Position numbers and translations under genes: made by a program
Shown here: one piece after another, positions 1 to 9,400 of the stretch
How positions within the stretch are numbered: position 1 is the stretch's first letter
Layout: every line of letters starts with the position of its first letter
Origin: Congregibacter brevis
GTDB lineage: Bacteria > Pseudomonadota > Gammaproteobacteria > Pseudomonadales > Halieaceae
Assembly: GCF_045689245.1 (NCBI RefSeq)
Contig: NZ_CP136865.1
Coordinates: forward strand, 1,178,001-1,242,000
Direction: 5' to 3'
DNA length: 64,000 nucleotides
The notes under the pieces: model-generated
What the model was told of the DNA's origin: nothing
Databases searched by the model: none
The model's input: only the letters and a program-made list of their open reading frames with translations

Positions 1-60
1 ATGAAGTATGTTTTAGCGTGTCGTAAAGTTAAAATCTTCCGCCCACCTAAGTGCTGAAGA

Positions 61-1389
61 TTAGTCGAACAAGTCTATTTGATCTTCGGTTTTATTCTTA
101 CGCCGCGTAGCACTAGCTCGTAAGTATCGACACTGCGGGCACCCGCGATTATGTTTTCGATGAAGTATAGAATCCTGCCATTCGTGGCCACATGGTCCTA
201 GCCACCAAACCACCTTGCCTGATCCCGGAGTGAACTGACTGGGTGACAACCCATTATTCTTTTTGGGGTGCCACTCTCGAGATATTTTCGGATGCAAAGT
301 GGCGAGCGACTTTTCCGGCTTGGCGTACTTCCGCTCCGCGTATAGTCTTTCGAACTCTTTGCTTGCGATCCAAGTCTTCCGACTCTGATACTCATGTATG
401 AGCAAAGCTTGCGCTGGGGTTACAGCGTGATTCTTCCCGATACGCTTCAATAGTTCCTTGATTGTCGAGATCGGTATACGCTTCTTGTTCGTTTCTATGT
501 CATGCGGGCTGATTAGTGGGAGACCTTCTTCCCTAATCCTTATCAGCATAATCTTCGATGCGACAGCTTGGTTTTTGCACGTGTCTTTTTCGACTTTGTC
601 ATGGTGCCAGTACACGCCATCATATTCGATACCGATACCGATCCCGAGCTCAGGGATGTACAGATCCAGCTCAACACCGTTGAAGATGAATCGGTGCTCG
701 ATGTTTTGGAAGATGCTTTGTAACTCGGTGTAGATCCTCAATTCAGGAACGGACCAGACCGGGTTGCACTTAGGACACCCTGTTCCGGTAGCGCGGTGGT
801 TAACCGTGGCTTCCCATTCATGGTCATCGCCATTGCGACATTTCCACCAAACCCTTTTTTTCGCTGATGGAGCAATGTAAAACGGAGTTAGAGAACCGTT
901 TTTTGTTGGGTGCCACTGCGATGCGAGGGCGAGGTTTACTGCGCCCAGTGAGTTTTCCTTTGTAATGTGCTGGTTCGCGCAGTATGGACAGCCCTTGCCG
1001 TTAGCGCGATTGTTGAGTTTGGCTCGCCAAACATGGGTTGGGTTAACGGTGCACTGCCACCAGACTTGAGCTTTGGTGCTGGGCAACACATCAAATGGCG
1101 TAAGAGCTCCATTTTTTTCAGTGTGCCACTCCCGGGCGAGTTTTGGGTTAACCGTGCCGAGGCTGTTAGATACAGCTACCCTTTGATTGGAACATATCGG
1201 GCAACCAGCTCCCCTATTCCTGTTGTAAATAGCCGCATCCCACTCGTGATCGTTGCCCTTAGGACAAAGCCACCACGCCTTTCTTCCTGATCCAGGAGTT
1301 ACGTCGGCGGGTGTCAGGCTGCCATTTTTAAATGGGTGCCACTGAGCGGCCAAGTTAGGATTTGCTTCTTGTAAGGACTTTTTTACCAC
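61..1389 (-). CDS. zinc-ribbon repeat protein with embedded PD-(D/E)XK-like nuclease domain
   Basis: The 442-residue product carries four copies of a treble-clef/zinc-ribbon module of the DUF4379 type. Each has a Leu-Thr-Pro patch, a Trp-Trp pair, a His-Glu-Trp or similar, and a closing CPxC pair (GCPICS, GCPYCA, GCPKCN, GCPQCR). Three copies fill residues 1 to about 205 and one fills about 355-425. Between them lies a Vsr/PD-(D/E)XK-like nuclease region with LDLYIPE followed by IEYDGVYWHHD and a downstream Lys-Asn pair. The fourth module has lost the first cysteine of its WWxC pair (WWLGPC). The start is a GTG with no clear ribosome site, and the frame is closed a few codons upstream. Genes of this kind are usually accessory, and the truncated tRNA 0.2 kb away supports that. 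A role in defence or DNA mobility is inference. Confidence 0.75.
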   Translation of the reverse strand: MVKKSLQEANPNLAAQWHPFKNGSLTPADVTPGSGRKAWWLCPKGNDHEWDAAIYNRNRGAGCPICSNQRVAVSNSLGTVNPKLAREWHTEKNGALTPFDVLPSTKAQVWWQCTVNPTHVWRAKLNNRANGKGCPYCANQHITKENSLGAVNLALASQWHPTKNGSLTPFYIAPSAKKRVWWKCRNGDDHEWEATVNHRATGTGCPKCNPVWSVPELRIYTELQSIFQNIEHRFIFNGVELDLYIPELGIGIGIEYDGVYWHHDKVEKDTCKNQAVASKIMLIRIREEGLPLISPHDIETNKKRIPISTIKELLKRIGKNHAVTPAQALLIHEYQSRKTWIASKEFERLYAERKYAKPEKSLATLHPKISREWHPKKNNGLSPSQFTPGSGKVVWWLGPCGHEWQDSILHRKHNRGCPQCRYLRASATRRKNKTEDQIDLFD

Positions 1390-1939
1390 GATGTTCGCAA
1401 AGATAGATCAATCATGAGTTTCGTGCCACTCATAGAGACGACTTTGTAAGTCCTCGCAATTACGGACCTAGAGTAGGGATTTCTGTGCTATTGGACCTAG
1501 GCATTGCTAGATAATTCAACAGGTTAGGCAGGACAATGTCGTCCATCGATAGCACAAGTCAACCTGGTAACTCTTTGATTTACTTACGAAGGCAGTCATT
1601 GAAGAACTGGCTTTTAACCAATTGGTCGCTGGTTCGAACCCAGCACGGCCCACCATTTTCTCTCCAAGATAGGGCGCTTTGCGCGGCTTTACTTACGTGG
1701 CCCTAATCTAGCCGCTATCAAAACGTACTCTGCTTTTGAGTAAGTCCAACTAGCCCGCAAGCCCAAATCGTTCTAGTTGCATTGCCGTCGCTTCTAGCTT
1801 CCTAATCTTGCCCTCCATGCAAATCGCGGTTCACCATCGATAGCTGCGTTTTCGCCCTTGATATGGCTGGCTTTTGCCGCTTAGATGATCACATACTCAT
1901 GAGATCGATCGGCTTAAACTCATAATTTGGGACACGTTC
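1390..1939. other. intergenic stretch with tRNA remnant, otherwise empty
   Basis: This 550-base gap separates the nuclease gene from the gamma-glutamyltransferase gene. Apart from the tRNA-Lys 3' half near its middle I see no open frame with coding character and no complete RNA gene. Confidence 0.6.
1606..1655 (+). pseudogene. 3' half of a tRNA-Lys(UUU) gene, 5' half missing
   Basis: The stretch reads as the anticodon arm, variable loop, T arm and acceptor 3' strand of tRNA-Lys. The anticodon loop is CTTTTAA with TTT at 1613-1615, the T loop is GGTTCGAACCC, and it ends in a genomically encoded CCA at 1653-1655. The matching acceptor 5' strand (GGGCCGT) and the D arm are absent from the bases upstream. 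One base pair of the anticodon stem is mismatched. A tRNA 3' half alone is the usual scar of integration at a tRNA gene, so this is probably one attachment-site copy of an island. Confidence 0.8.
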
Positions 1940-3706
1940 ATGTTGAAGAATTTTCGTCACCTACGACTTGCCATCATTCCGGTACTGGCCACGATCTCTA
2001 TTTTCGCAATAGGCTCCCAGAGCTTTGCTGAACAGGACGCATCTCAGCCGCTGTTCGAATACAGCGCTATCAATCACCCAGTCCTTGGAAAGCGGGGCAT
2101 GGTGGCAAGCCACAATGAACTATCCAGTGAGATTGCGGCGGAGATTCTTGCAAAGGGTGGGAATGCTATTGATGCCGGTGCAGCCCTTGGATTCGCACTC
2201 GCCGTCACTCTGCCTCGCGCGGGCAATATCGGAGGCGGCGGCTTCATGCTTGTGCATGTAGCGGCAGAGGACAAGACCATTGCCATCGACTTTCGGGAAA
2301 CCGCGCCGGCTGCAGCGACTCGGGACATGTACTTCGATGACGATGGAAACGTCGTACCCAATGAAACCTACCGTTTTTCTCATAAGTCGTCAGCGGTTCC
2401 CGGATCGGTAGCAGGACTCGCTCATATCGTGGAGGAGTACGGCACCATGACCTTAGCGGAGGTTTTGGAACCGGCGATTCGCCTGGCGCGCGATGGTATT
2501 AAGGTCACCTACGACCTGGCAGCGGATTTGTCCCGCAGTCAGCGGCTTAAGAATAACCCCGCGGCTTTGCGCAAGTTCTATAAACCCGACGGTTCGAACT
2601 ACGAAGTGGGTGAGCTGTGGAAGCAGCCCGACTTGGCCTGGACCCTGTCGGAAATCGCTGAACACGGCGTAGACGCCTTTTACAGCGGTAGTGTCGCAGA
2701 GAAAATCGTCGCCGACATGGAGGCTCATAACGGTCTAATCACCATGAAGGATTTAGCCGACTACCAAGTGGTCGAGAGAGAACCTGTGCGCGGGACGTAT
2801 CGCGGCTACGACATAGCCGCGATGTCAGCCCCCAGTTCTGGCGGCACCCATGTTATTCAAATGCTCAATATTCTTGAGAATTTCCCCTTGGCGAAAATGG
2901 GCCCGGAGAGCGCCGACGCTTTACACGTTATGGCCGAAGCGATGAAGTTCTCTTACGCCGATCGTAGCAAGTATCTCGGCGATCCCGATTTTGTCGAAGT
3001 GCCCACAGAGACTCTAGTGAGCAAGGCCTACGCTCAAGATTTGGCTGCAAGAATCACTATGGATCAAGCATTGCCGTCGGGCAAGATTGCGCCGGGTAAT
3101 CTTGCGATCTACGAAAGTGATGAAACCACCCATTACTCTGTAGTGGACGCCGACGGCAATATGGTCGGGAACACCTATACCCTGATGTTCACTTTTGGTT
3201 CCGGTGTCGTGATTGAAGGCACGGGCATCCTCATGAACAACAATATGGGTAACTTTACCTTGCGCTCAGACATTCCGGATGCTTTCGGGCTCATGGGCAG
3301 CGAGAATAACTTGATCCGCCCTTATCGGCGTCCCGTGAGTTCCATGTCACCCGTGATGGTGTCCCGAGATGGCCAACCTCTGTTGATGACCGGCAGCCCG
3401 GGCGGTTCAAAAATCATCAGCGCCAACATGCAGATGGTTTTGAACGTACTCGAGTTTGGCATGAACATCGCCGACGCTACGGTAGCACCGCGCATCCACC
3501 ATCAGTGGCAACCCGATGTCATGCAAATTGAAAGCGGTATCAGTCCCGACACCGTGACTCGTCTGATTGATCTAGGCCACAACATTAGTTTCAGCAAGCG
3601 CAGCGCCGGCATGGGCAGTCTTCAAACGGTGATGTGGAAGGACGGTCTGTTTTACGGATATTCCGATCCAAGGCGACCTGGCGCAGGGGCGGTTGGAGTT
3701 AACTGA
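1940..3706 (+). CDS. ggt: exported gamma-glutamyltransferase (EC 2.3.2.2 family)
   Basis: This is a 588-residue, full-length GGT precursor with an N-terminal signal peptide (hydrophobic run ending at about residue 30, SQSFAEQ). The family cleaves gamma-glutamyl bonds of glutathione and related compounds in the periplasm. It self-processes at a Thr, here the first Thr of TTHYSVVD (T396), which becomes the nucleophile of the small subunit. Also conserved are FRETAP, the SSMSP pair and the GSPGG oxyanion loop. Where Escherichia coli has the substrate-binding NNQMDDF this protein has NNNMGNF, so residues equivalent to Gln430 and Asp433 are both Asn. That may mean altered substrate preference, as in related acylases. 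It stands alone and is followed by a kinase gene on the same strand. Confidence 0.93.
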   Translation: MLKNFRHLRLAIIPVLATISIFAIGSQSFAEQDASQPLFEYSAINHPVLGKRGMVASHNELSSEIAAEILAKGGNAIDAGAALGFALAVTLPRAGNIGGGGFMLVHVAAEDKTIAIDFRETAPAAATRDMYFDDDGNVVPNETYRFSHKSSAVPGSVAGLAHIVEEYGTMTLAEVLEPAIRLARDGIKVTYDLAADLSRSQRLKNNPAALRKFYKPDGSNYEVGELWKQPDLAWTLSEIAEHGVDAFYSGSVAEKIVADMEAHNGLITMKDLADYQVVEREPVRGTYRGYDIAAMSAPSSGGTHVIQMLNILENFPLAKMGPESADALHVMAEAMKFSYADRSKYLGDPDFVEVPTETLVSKAYAQDLAARITMDQALPSGKIAPGNLAIYESDETTHYSVVDADGNMVGNTYTLMFTFGSGVVIEGTGILMNNNMGNFTLRSDIPDAFGLMGSENNLIRPYRRPVSSMSPVMVSRDGQPLLMTGSPGGSKIISANMQMVLNVLEFGMNIADATVAPRIHHQWQPDVMQIESGISPDTVTRLIDLGHNISFSKRSAGMGSLQTVMWKDGLFYGYSDPRRPGAGAVGVN

Positions 3707-3820
3707 ATCGAAAGTGCGCTTAGCTCAATCGGGTCCGGCACCCACTCTGTTTACCGAAACTTTGGTGGCTTATTTTTGCTCGCTGCTTGAAACTGTGACG
3801 GAGAACTTCGAGTACAGTTG

Positions 3821-5605
3821 ATGTCAGAGAACGCCGAGCCCAAATCGCTATTGACGACCGCGCGTGATGACGCCGTTGACAAAATTCTTGTCGAGCAGGT
3901 TAAGACGCTTTACGACTCGATTGCCTCGCTGGTGCTTATCAATTCGGTTGTAAGTGTTGCCCTGGTATACGCCTTTTGGTTGGTTGTTCCTCAGTCGCAA
4001 CTTTTGATTTGGCTGGGGCTGGTGTTTTTGATGCTCGGCGCCAGAGTAGCTGTCTATCGATCGTTTCGACGGGATTTTCACGAGAAAAATCTGTCTCGAT
4101 ACAAAATGTTTCTTGTGCTGGGTAGTGCCTCGGCCGGGGTCGTCTGGGGTATTGGCGGACTGATTATGTTTGCCCCTGGGCAGTTTGAGTACCAGCTGCT
4201 TATTCTTCTGAGTCTGTTGGCAATGGCCGCGGGTTCGGCGTTTTCTCTTAGTATCTATATGCCGGCATATTTTGCGTTTGTACCCACCATGTTGCTGCCT
4301 ATTACGGTGGAGATGTTTTGGCTTGGTCAATCCGTTTATTTTGCCCTTGGCATGGTAACCATAGTTTTCTCGTTGGCACAGACGGCGTTCAACCTCAAAA
4401 TCAATAAGAGTCTCACCGGGGCAATGGCGCTGCGGTTTGAGAATCTGGAACTGATCGATGAATTGCAAACCAAGCACCTAGAAGCGGAAGAAGCTAACAG
4501 GGCTAAGTCAACTTTTCTAGCGGCTGCCAGCCACGACTTACGGCAACCGCTCTATGCTCTTACGCTTTTTACATCGGCGCTTAAGGAGGAAGACAATAGT
4601 CAGGCCACCAACGAAATCGCCGGACAGATTGATCGGTCTGTAAGTGCGCTACAGAGTTTGTTCGATGCCTTACTTGATATCTCCAAAATGGATGCCGGCT
4701 ATAGCGACCTCAAAAAAACTACTATCCCACTGGCCCCTGTTTTTGAAAACCTCGCGCACGAATTTGATCCAATTGCCCGGGAGAAAGGTCTTGACGTTCA
4801 GTGGCCTGATGCCACTTGCTGTGTTCTGAGCGAGAGGAATCTGCTTGAGCAGGTTCTCAGGAACTACCTGTCAAACGCTGTTCGCTATACAAACCAAGGC
4901 GGCATTACCGTCAGCTGCGATATTGGACCCGAGGAGGTGAAAGTTTCTGTGAAAGACACTGGCCTTGGGATTGCATTAGAGAGCCAGGGGGCAATATTCA
5001 ATGAGTTCTATCAGATAGATAACCCGGAAAGAGACCGCAAAAAGGGCCTGGGACTTGGACTATCCATTGTAAAGCGCGCGGGCAAGCTACTGGGGCATGA
5101 GATAAGCGTTGACTCCCTCCCCGGTGAGGGTTCGACCTTTTCCATCGTGCTCGACAGGGTCTATGAGAGCAGTGGCGAGGGGTCCACTACCAGTGAGGAG
5201 CAGAGCGTCGCTGAGGTGCTTGATCAACCCCTAGTTATCGTTATCGATGACGAGGAAAGCATTCGGGAAGGGTTGGAATACCTTTTGAGAAGCTGGGGTT
5301 GTGAAGTGATATCTGTCGCTGACGATGCTGATGCGATAAGACAGCTTGACGCTTTTGAGCGGATCCCGAATGCGATAATTTCTGATTATCGTCTGCGTGA
5401 CCAACGAACGGGCGTGGAAGCTATAGAGTCTATAAATGCGGCCTGCGGTACAAAGATTCCAGCGCTTATCATCACCGGCGACACGGAAAATGACGCTCTG
5501 ATGAAAAACACATCGAGTGATTGGGGGCTGTTGTACAAACCAGTTGCACCGGCCAAGCTGAGGGCGTTTTTGCGCAGCTCGGCCGCCAGGAGTGATCTGA
5601 GCTAG
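3821..5605 (+). CDS. hybrid sensor histidine kinase with C-terminal receiver domain
   Basis: The N-terminal 175 or so residues form about six membrane segments with no large periplasmic sensor loop. Then come a HisKA domain with the phospho-accepting His in ASHDLRQPL (H238) and an HATPase domain with N-box NAVRYTN, a DTGLGI G1 box and GLGLGLS G2 box. A C-terminal receiver follows with DDEE and phospho-Asp in ISDYRL (D522). I prefer ATG at 3821 to the in-frame TTG one codon earlier. The stop overlaps by four bases (CTAG) the stop of a convergent NarL-type regulator, a natural phosphorelay partner. The signal sensed cannot be told from sequence. Confidence 0.9.
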   Translation: MSENAEPKSLLTTARDDAVDKILVEQVKTLYDSIASLVLINSVVSVALVYAFWLVVPQSQLLIWLGLVFLMLGARVAVYRSFRRDFHEKNLSRYKMFLVLGSASAGVVWGIGGLIMFAPGQFEYQLLILLSLLAMAAGSAFSLSIYMPAYFAFVPTMLLPITVEMFWLGQSVYFALGMVTIVFSLAQTAFNLKINKSLTGAMALRFENLELIDELQTKHLEAEEANRAKSTFLAAASHDLRQPLYALTLFTSALKEEDNSQATNEIAGQIDRSVSALQSLFDALLDISKMDAGYSDLKKTTIPLAPVFENLAHEFDPIAREKGLDVQWPDATCCVLSERNLLEQVLRNYLSNAVRYTNQGGITVSCDIGPEEVKVSVKDTGLGIALESQGAIFNEFYQIDNPERDRKKGLGLGLSIVKRAGKLLGHEISVDSLPGEGSTFSIVLDRVYESSGEGSTTSEEQSVAEVLDQPLVIVIDDEESIREGLEYLLRSWGCEVISVADDADAIRQLDAFERIPNAIISDYRLRDQRTGVEAIESINAACGTKIPALIITGDTENDALMKNTSSDWGLLYKPVAPAKLRAFLRSSAARSDLS

Positions 5606-6231
5606 TTTATAGGGATGTCCAGATTCATCTTTTTCGCTACAAGCGCAGCCTGCGTGCGGTTTTTGACACCGAGCGCTTTAAAAATTGAAGACAAATGCAT
5701 TTTTGCTGTCGCCTCGGTGATATCCAGCGTCGCCGCGATTTGCTTGTTTGACGCACCGGCGGCGACCTTGGACAGCACTTCACTTTGTCGCGGTGTGAGT
5801 GTATCCGGCGTGTGCTGTTTGGCTGTGACACCTTCGTCGACGGAACTTGATGGCGGTGTGTAGACGCCCCCATCCAGAATCAAGCGCACCGCACCTAACA
5901 TTACCTTGGTGGATGTATTCTTATGAATGTAGCCCATTGCTGAAGTTTGCATTACCCGGTCTACATCGGCCTGATCCACAGAGGCGGATAGAACGGCGAT
6001 GGGTACTGTAGGGTGATTCTTGCTTGCCGTGGCCAGAATGGAAAAACCATCCGCTCCCGGCATATTTAGGTCCAGCAGCATTAGATCCAGATCCTGATGT
6101 GCGTCCAGCGCAGCGAAAGCTGAAGCAGCGTCCTGGGCTTCAATGATGCGGACCGATGTCTCTAAACCCTTTAACAGGTGGCAAAGGCCTTCGCGAAACA
6201 GCGCGTGGTCGTCAACAACTAGAATTTTCAT
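5602..6231 (-). CDS. NarL/FixJ-family response regulator
   Basis: The product is 209 residues from the start MKILVVDDH. An open frame continues 35 codons upstream, but the receiver fold begins at this Met. The receiver domain has the acidic pair DD, phospho-Asp in LLDLNMPG (D54), a Ser in LSAS and a Lys in YIHKN. A LuxR-type helix-turn-helix lies at the C-terminus (LTPRQSEVL, then NKQIAATLDITEATAKMHL). It is tail to tail with the hybrid histidine kinase, overlapping it by four bases, and is its probable partner. Inverted and direct repeats lie 40-70 bases upstream of its start. The PEP-CTERM gene starts divergently 218 bases away and could be a target, though that is only positional inference. 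Confidence 0.88.
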   Translation of the reverse strand: MKILVVDDHALFREGLCHLLKGLETSVRIIEAQDAASAFAALDAHQDLDLMLLDLNMPGADGFSILATASKNHPTVPIAVLSASVDQADVDRVMQTSAMGYIHKNTSTKVMLGAVRLILDGGVYTPPSSSVDEGVTAKQHTPDTLTPRQSEVLSKVAAGASNKQIAATLDITEATAKMHLSSIFKALGVKNRTQAALVAKKMNLDIPIN

Positions 6232-6270
6232 ACCGGATTGCAACTTTATTCCTGTCGACGAATGAGGGTC

Positions 6271-6300
6271 TTTAGTCTGATGGATTACAGACTTTAGTCT
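6271..6300. promoter_or_regulatory. inverted plus direct repeat upstream of the response regulator gene
   Basis: AGTCTG (6274-6279) and CAGACT (6288-6293) are perfect inverted arms around an 8-base spacer. TTTAGTCT occurs twice as a direct repeat (6271-6278 and 6293-6300). The site lies in the divergent region between the NarL-type regulator and the PEP-CTERM gene. A binding site for the regulator is inferred, not shown. Confidence 0.4.
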
Positions 6301-6449
6301 ATAGCCAGAGGTATACCTTTGACTAATAGTTGGCATAGATAAGTAGCGCTAAGCTAGTCCATTGGCAGAACTATTCGTTATCTGAGCTTAGGTGCAATGC
6401 AATTTGCGGCCCGGTTCAACGATATAGAACAACGTTGCAAGGACGCTAC

Positions 6450-9400
6450 ATGAAATCTTACAGCTACCTCCTCCCGGCCTCTTTTGTAGTCTGCACTTCT
6501 GCAGCCCTGGCGGGTGTTCCAACACTATACAACACAGAAACGGTGCAGTACCGAGGCAATAACTACACGATTGACAATGCCAGTGTCTGGAGCGCCGACG
6601 GCCCGGGTCGTATTGAGGGCAGTTGGGAGCTCACCGAGAGCCAATGGGATTACCTGCTAGGTCGTCCGCCCCGCGCTCGTCTAGGCGTTGGCGCGGTGCT
6701 GGAGCAGTGCATCGTGGGCTACTGCATTAAGGCGGGAGCCGCAGCGGGTCTTGAACTGGAGGCCTATGTACTGCCTTACGCGGAATACGCGGTAGACCCG
6801 GGTACCTTCGATGCCTCTGTCAACTACGCGCCATCTGTCGATTATCAGTCCAGCGGGCTTGGCGTTGATTTTTTTAAGCTCAATACCGATTCGGGGTTTG
6901 ATGCCGATGCTTCAAGTTTTCTGGTTAAAGCGCCCTCGTTGGAGTTTGAGACCGGGCTAAACATCAATACAAACCTGAACTTGTTCGCAGAAGCCTGCCT
7001 GCTGGGATGCTTCCTTGACGAGACCTACAATCTGGCATCGCTGGATTTTCAGCTGCCGCTGGTGCAAATCGACACCCTGGACTCCAAAGCTAAGGTTTTC
7101 TCACCCCCCACGGGTATCGAGGACATCCCAGTGCTCATAGAAAGTATCGTAGAGCTCGTAGAACTGGCTGCCACGGACACTGGGTTTTCCCTATCGGGAG
7201 CTGGCGAGAGTGCTCTGGAGGACATACTCTACGACGACATTTCTGCTGTTTTGGCTAAGGTATCTGAAGACCAGTGGACGGATTACAAGGACGATCTAAA
7301 GTCAAAGGGAGATAGCGGAGATACATCCGCACAACAGAAACTTGACCGCATTGAGGAAGCCGAGGCTTTTATTGAAGCCAGCCCGGTGAGCCTGGATTTT
7401 TCTAACCCATTCACAGAGAACGCTGAGGGCGAGTGGGGCGGAGTGGGTGGCGACATCGGCACCGCCGGTTTTGGCGGCGACCTACTGAAAATCGATTTAG
7501 ACGTTGATGAGGTTATAGGCTACGCCCTAGGCTTGACGACTGGCGGTACGTTAGGGCTGGAAACTATAGGTATCACGGATTCGCCCATAAATGTTGAGGT
7601 GGAGCTGCTCGATCTGCAGATAGGACCTCGCTTCGATCTCCAGACCGACCTGACACTCTCACCTGAGCTGATGGTTGATCTCGCGTTTACTGCGCCGGTA
7701 TTGATCAAGGGCGAGATTGGCAAACAAACAAGTTACCAAGGTACCTGGGAGAACATTCCAGAGATTGCGCTGGTGTTCACAGACCCTAGCGAAGGCCTGG
7801 GAGAGGTCGACTTTAATGAAGCCGTTGTTGCAACGCCAACGTTTTCGGTAGAGGCGAAGCTCAGTAACCACACTTACATAGACGTGGCGGTAGGCGGGGC
7901 GCTCAGCGGACTGAGCGCGACCGTGGAGATTGAGGGCTTTAGTAGCCTCGAAATCGGGCCGGTGATCAACTTCCCGTTCGAAAGCGACAGTCTGGCGCAG
8001 ATAGACATTTACAAGGCTGCGTTTGAAACTGGCCAGTGGACCGCTCCGACCGGCGATGACAGAAAATCCGGCGCGACTCGAACAACTACCGAGTTCAATC
8101 CGGCTACGCAGCAAAATGTGGAAAAAGTCGTTATCACTCCTTTTGAAGGACTGTCTTTTGACCCCAGCGGTGAAATCGTCTTTCAGGCGCGCTCCAAAAC
8201 CACCGATAACGATGTGGCCAGGGGCGACGCGCGGGTGCAGCAGTTCCTGAACACGAACAAGCTGATCGCAGCTGACTTAGCCATGCGTGGTTACGATGAA
8301 AAGCCCTTCGATACTTTTTCGAGTGTGCTCTCCACGGAACGCTTGTTTGAGTTTAGCGACAGCACGGTAAAGACAGAGGTTGAAAATGTCTTCAGAATTA
8401 ACGTCGGTCAACATGCCCAGGTCATGACCGACGGACAATTCAAAGTGAGCGACGGAGGGGACAGTTTTCAAACATCGGGCGATAAACTGAATATCGAGCG
8501 TGGCGGCAGCCTGGAGCTGGGCGCGAGAAACCCCTACGGCGGTAGCACCGGAGCCAATCCGAACCAGGCCACCCAAGGGGCTTACGGCTTCATAAACCAG
8601 AACGTCACCCAGATCGAAGGCGATCTGTATATGAACGGCGACAGACTCGCCGGCGGAGACCCCGACCGCTACAAGTTTGTTAACACCGGTGGCGCCACGC
8701 TGCGCGTCGGTACCCAGGGGCGACTCAAGTTCGACGGTAAATTCGAAAACCAATCCACGAATGAACGAGGGTTTGTCACCAACAATGGAAACATAGAGCT
8801 CACGGCCGCTGATAATGTTTCCACGGGTATATTCAGGCAGTTCTACGGCGCCGAGCTCGACCTGTTCGGCACGCTGTCGATCTATGAAGGTACCGACAGT
8901 AACAGCAATTCCTTTCGCGATCTGTACAACAACGGGCAGGTAACGCTGTACTCGGGTGCGCTACTTGATGTGCGTGGAGGGGAGAAAATCGCCAGGGTGG
9001 AGCAGGCCTCGGACTTCCTCAATCAGGGCGAGCTCGCCATCCACAATGGCGCCACCTTTGTACTCTCAAACAATGATGCCGGCATTGTCCCGAAGCAGAA
9101 TCAGTCCGTTGACAGGGCTATTTTTGAGAATCTTCATATCGTGGACAACCAGGGCGTGATCCGCAACGAGAGCGGTCAGAAGATTATTAACGGTAGCGTC
9201 GGCACCGATTGGCAGGCGATGCGCGGCATGGACGATCCCCTTGCCTATGCCCGGCAACAGCGCGACGCAGCGCTGGGCCCGCTGCCCGACGACTATGCAT
9301 CGGCGACCTTACTCGCCGAGCAAGCCGCGAATCAGGCCAACATCAAACGGCTGGATTTCACTTCAAAGCTTATGAGTTTTGTGAATGACGCTGCAGCGTC

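Noticed and set aside
3848..4477. 209-codon antisense frame inside the histidine kinase gene
   Set aside because: It is rich in Gln/Arg/Lys with no fold pattern, while the sense frame encodes clear membrane helices.
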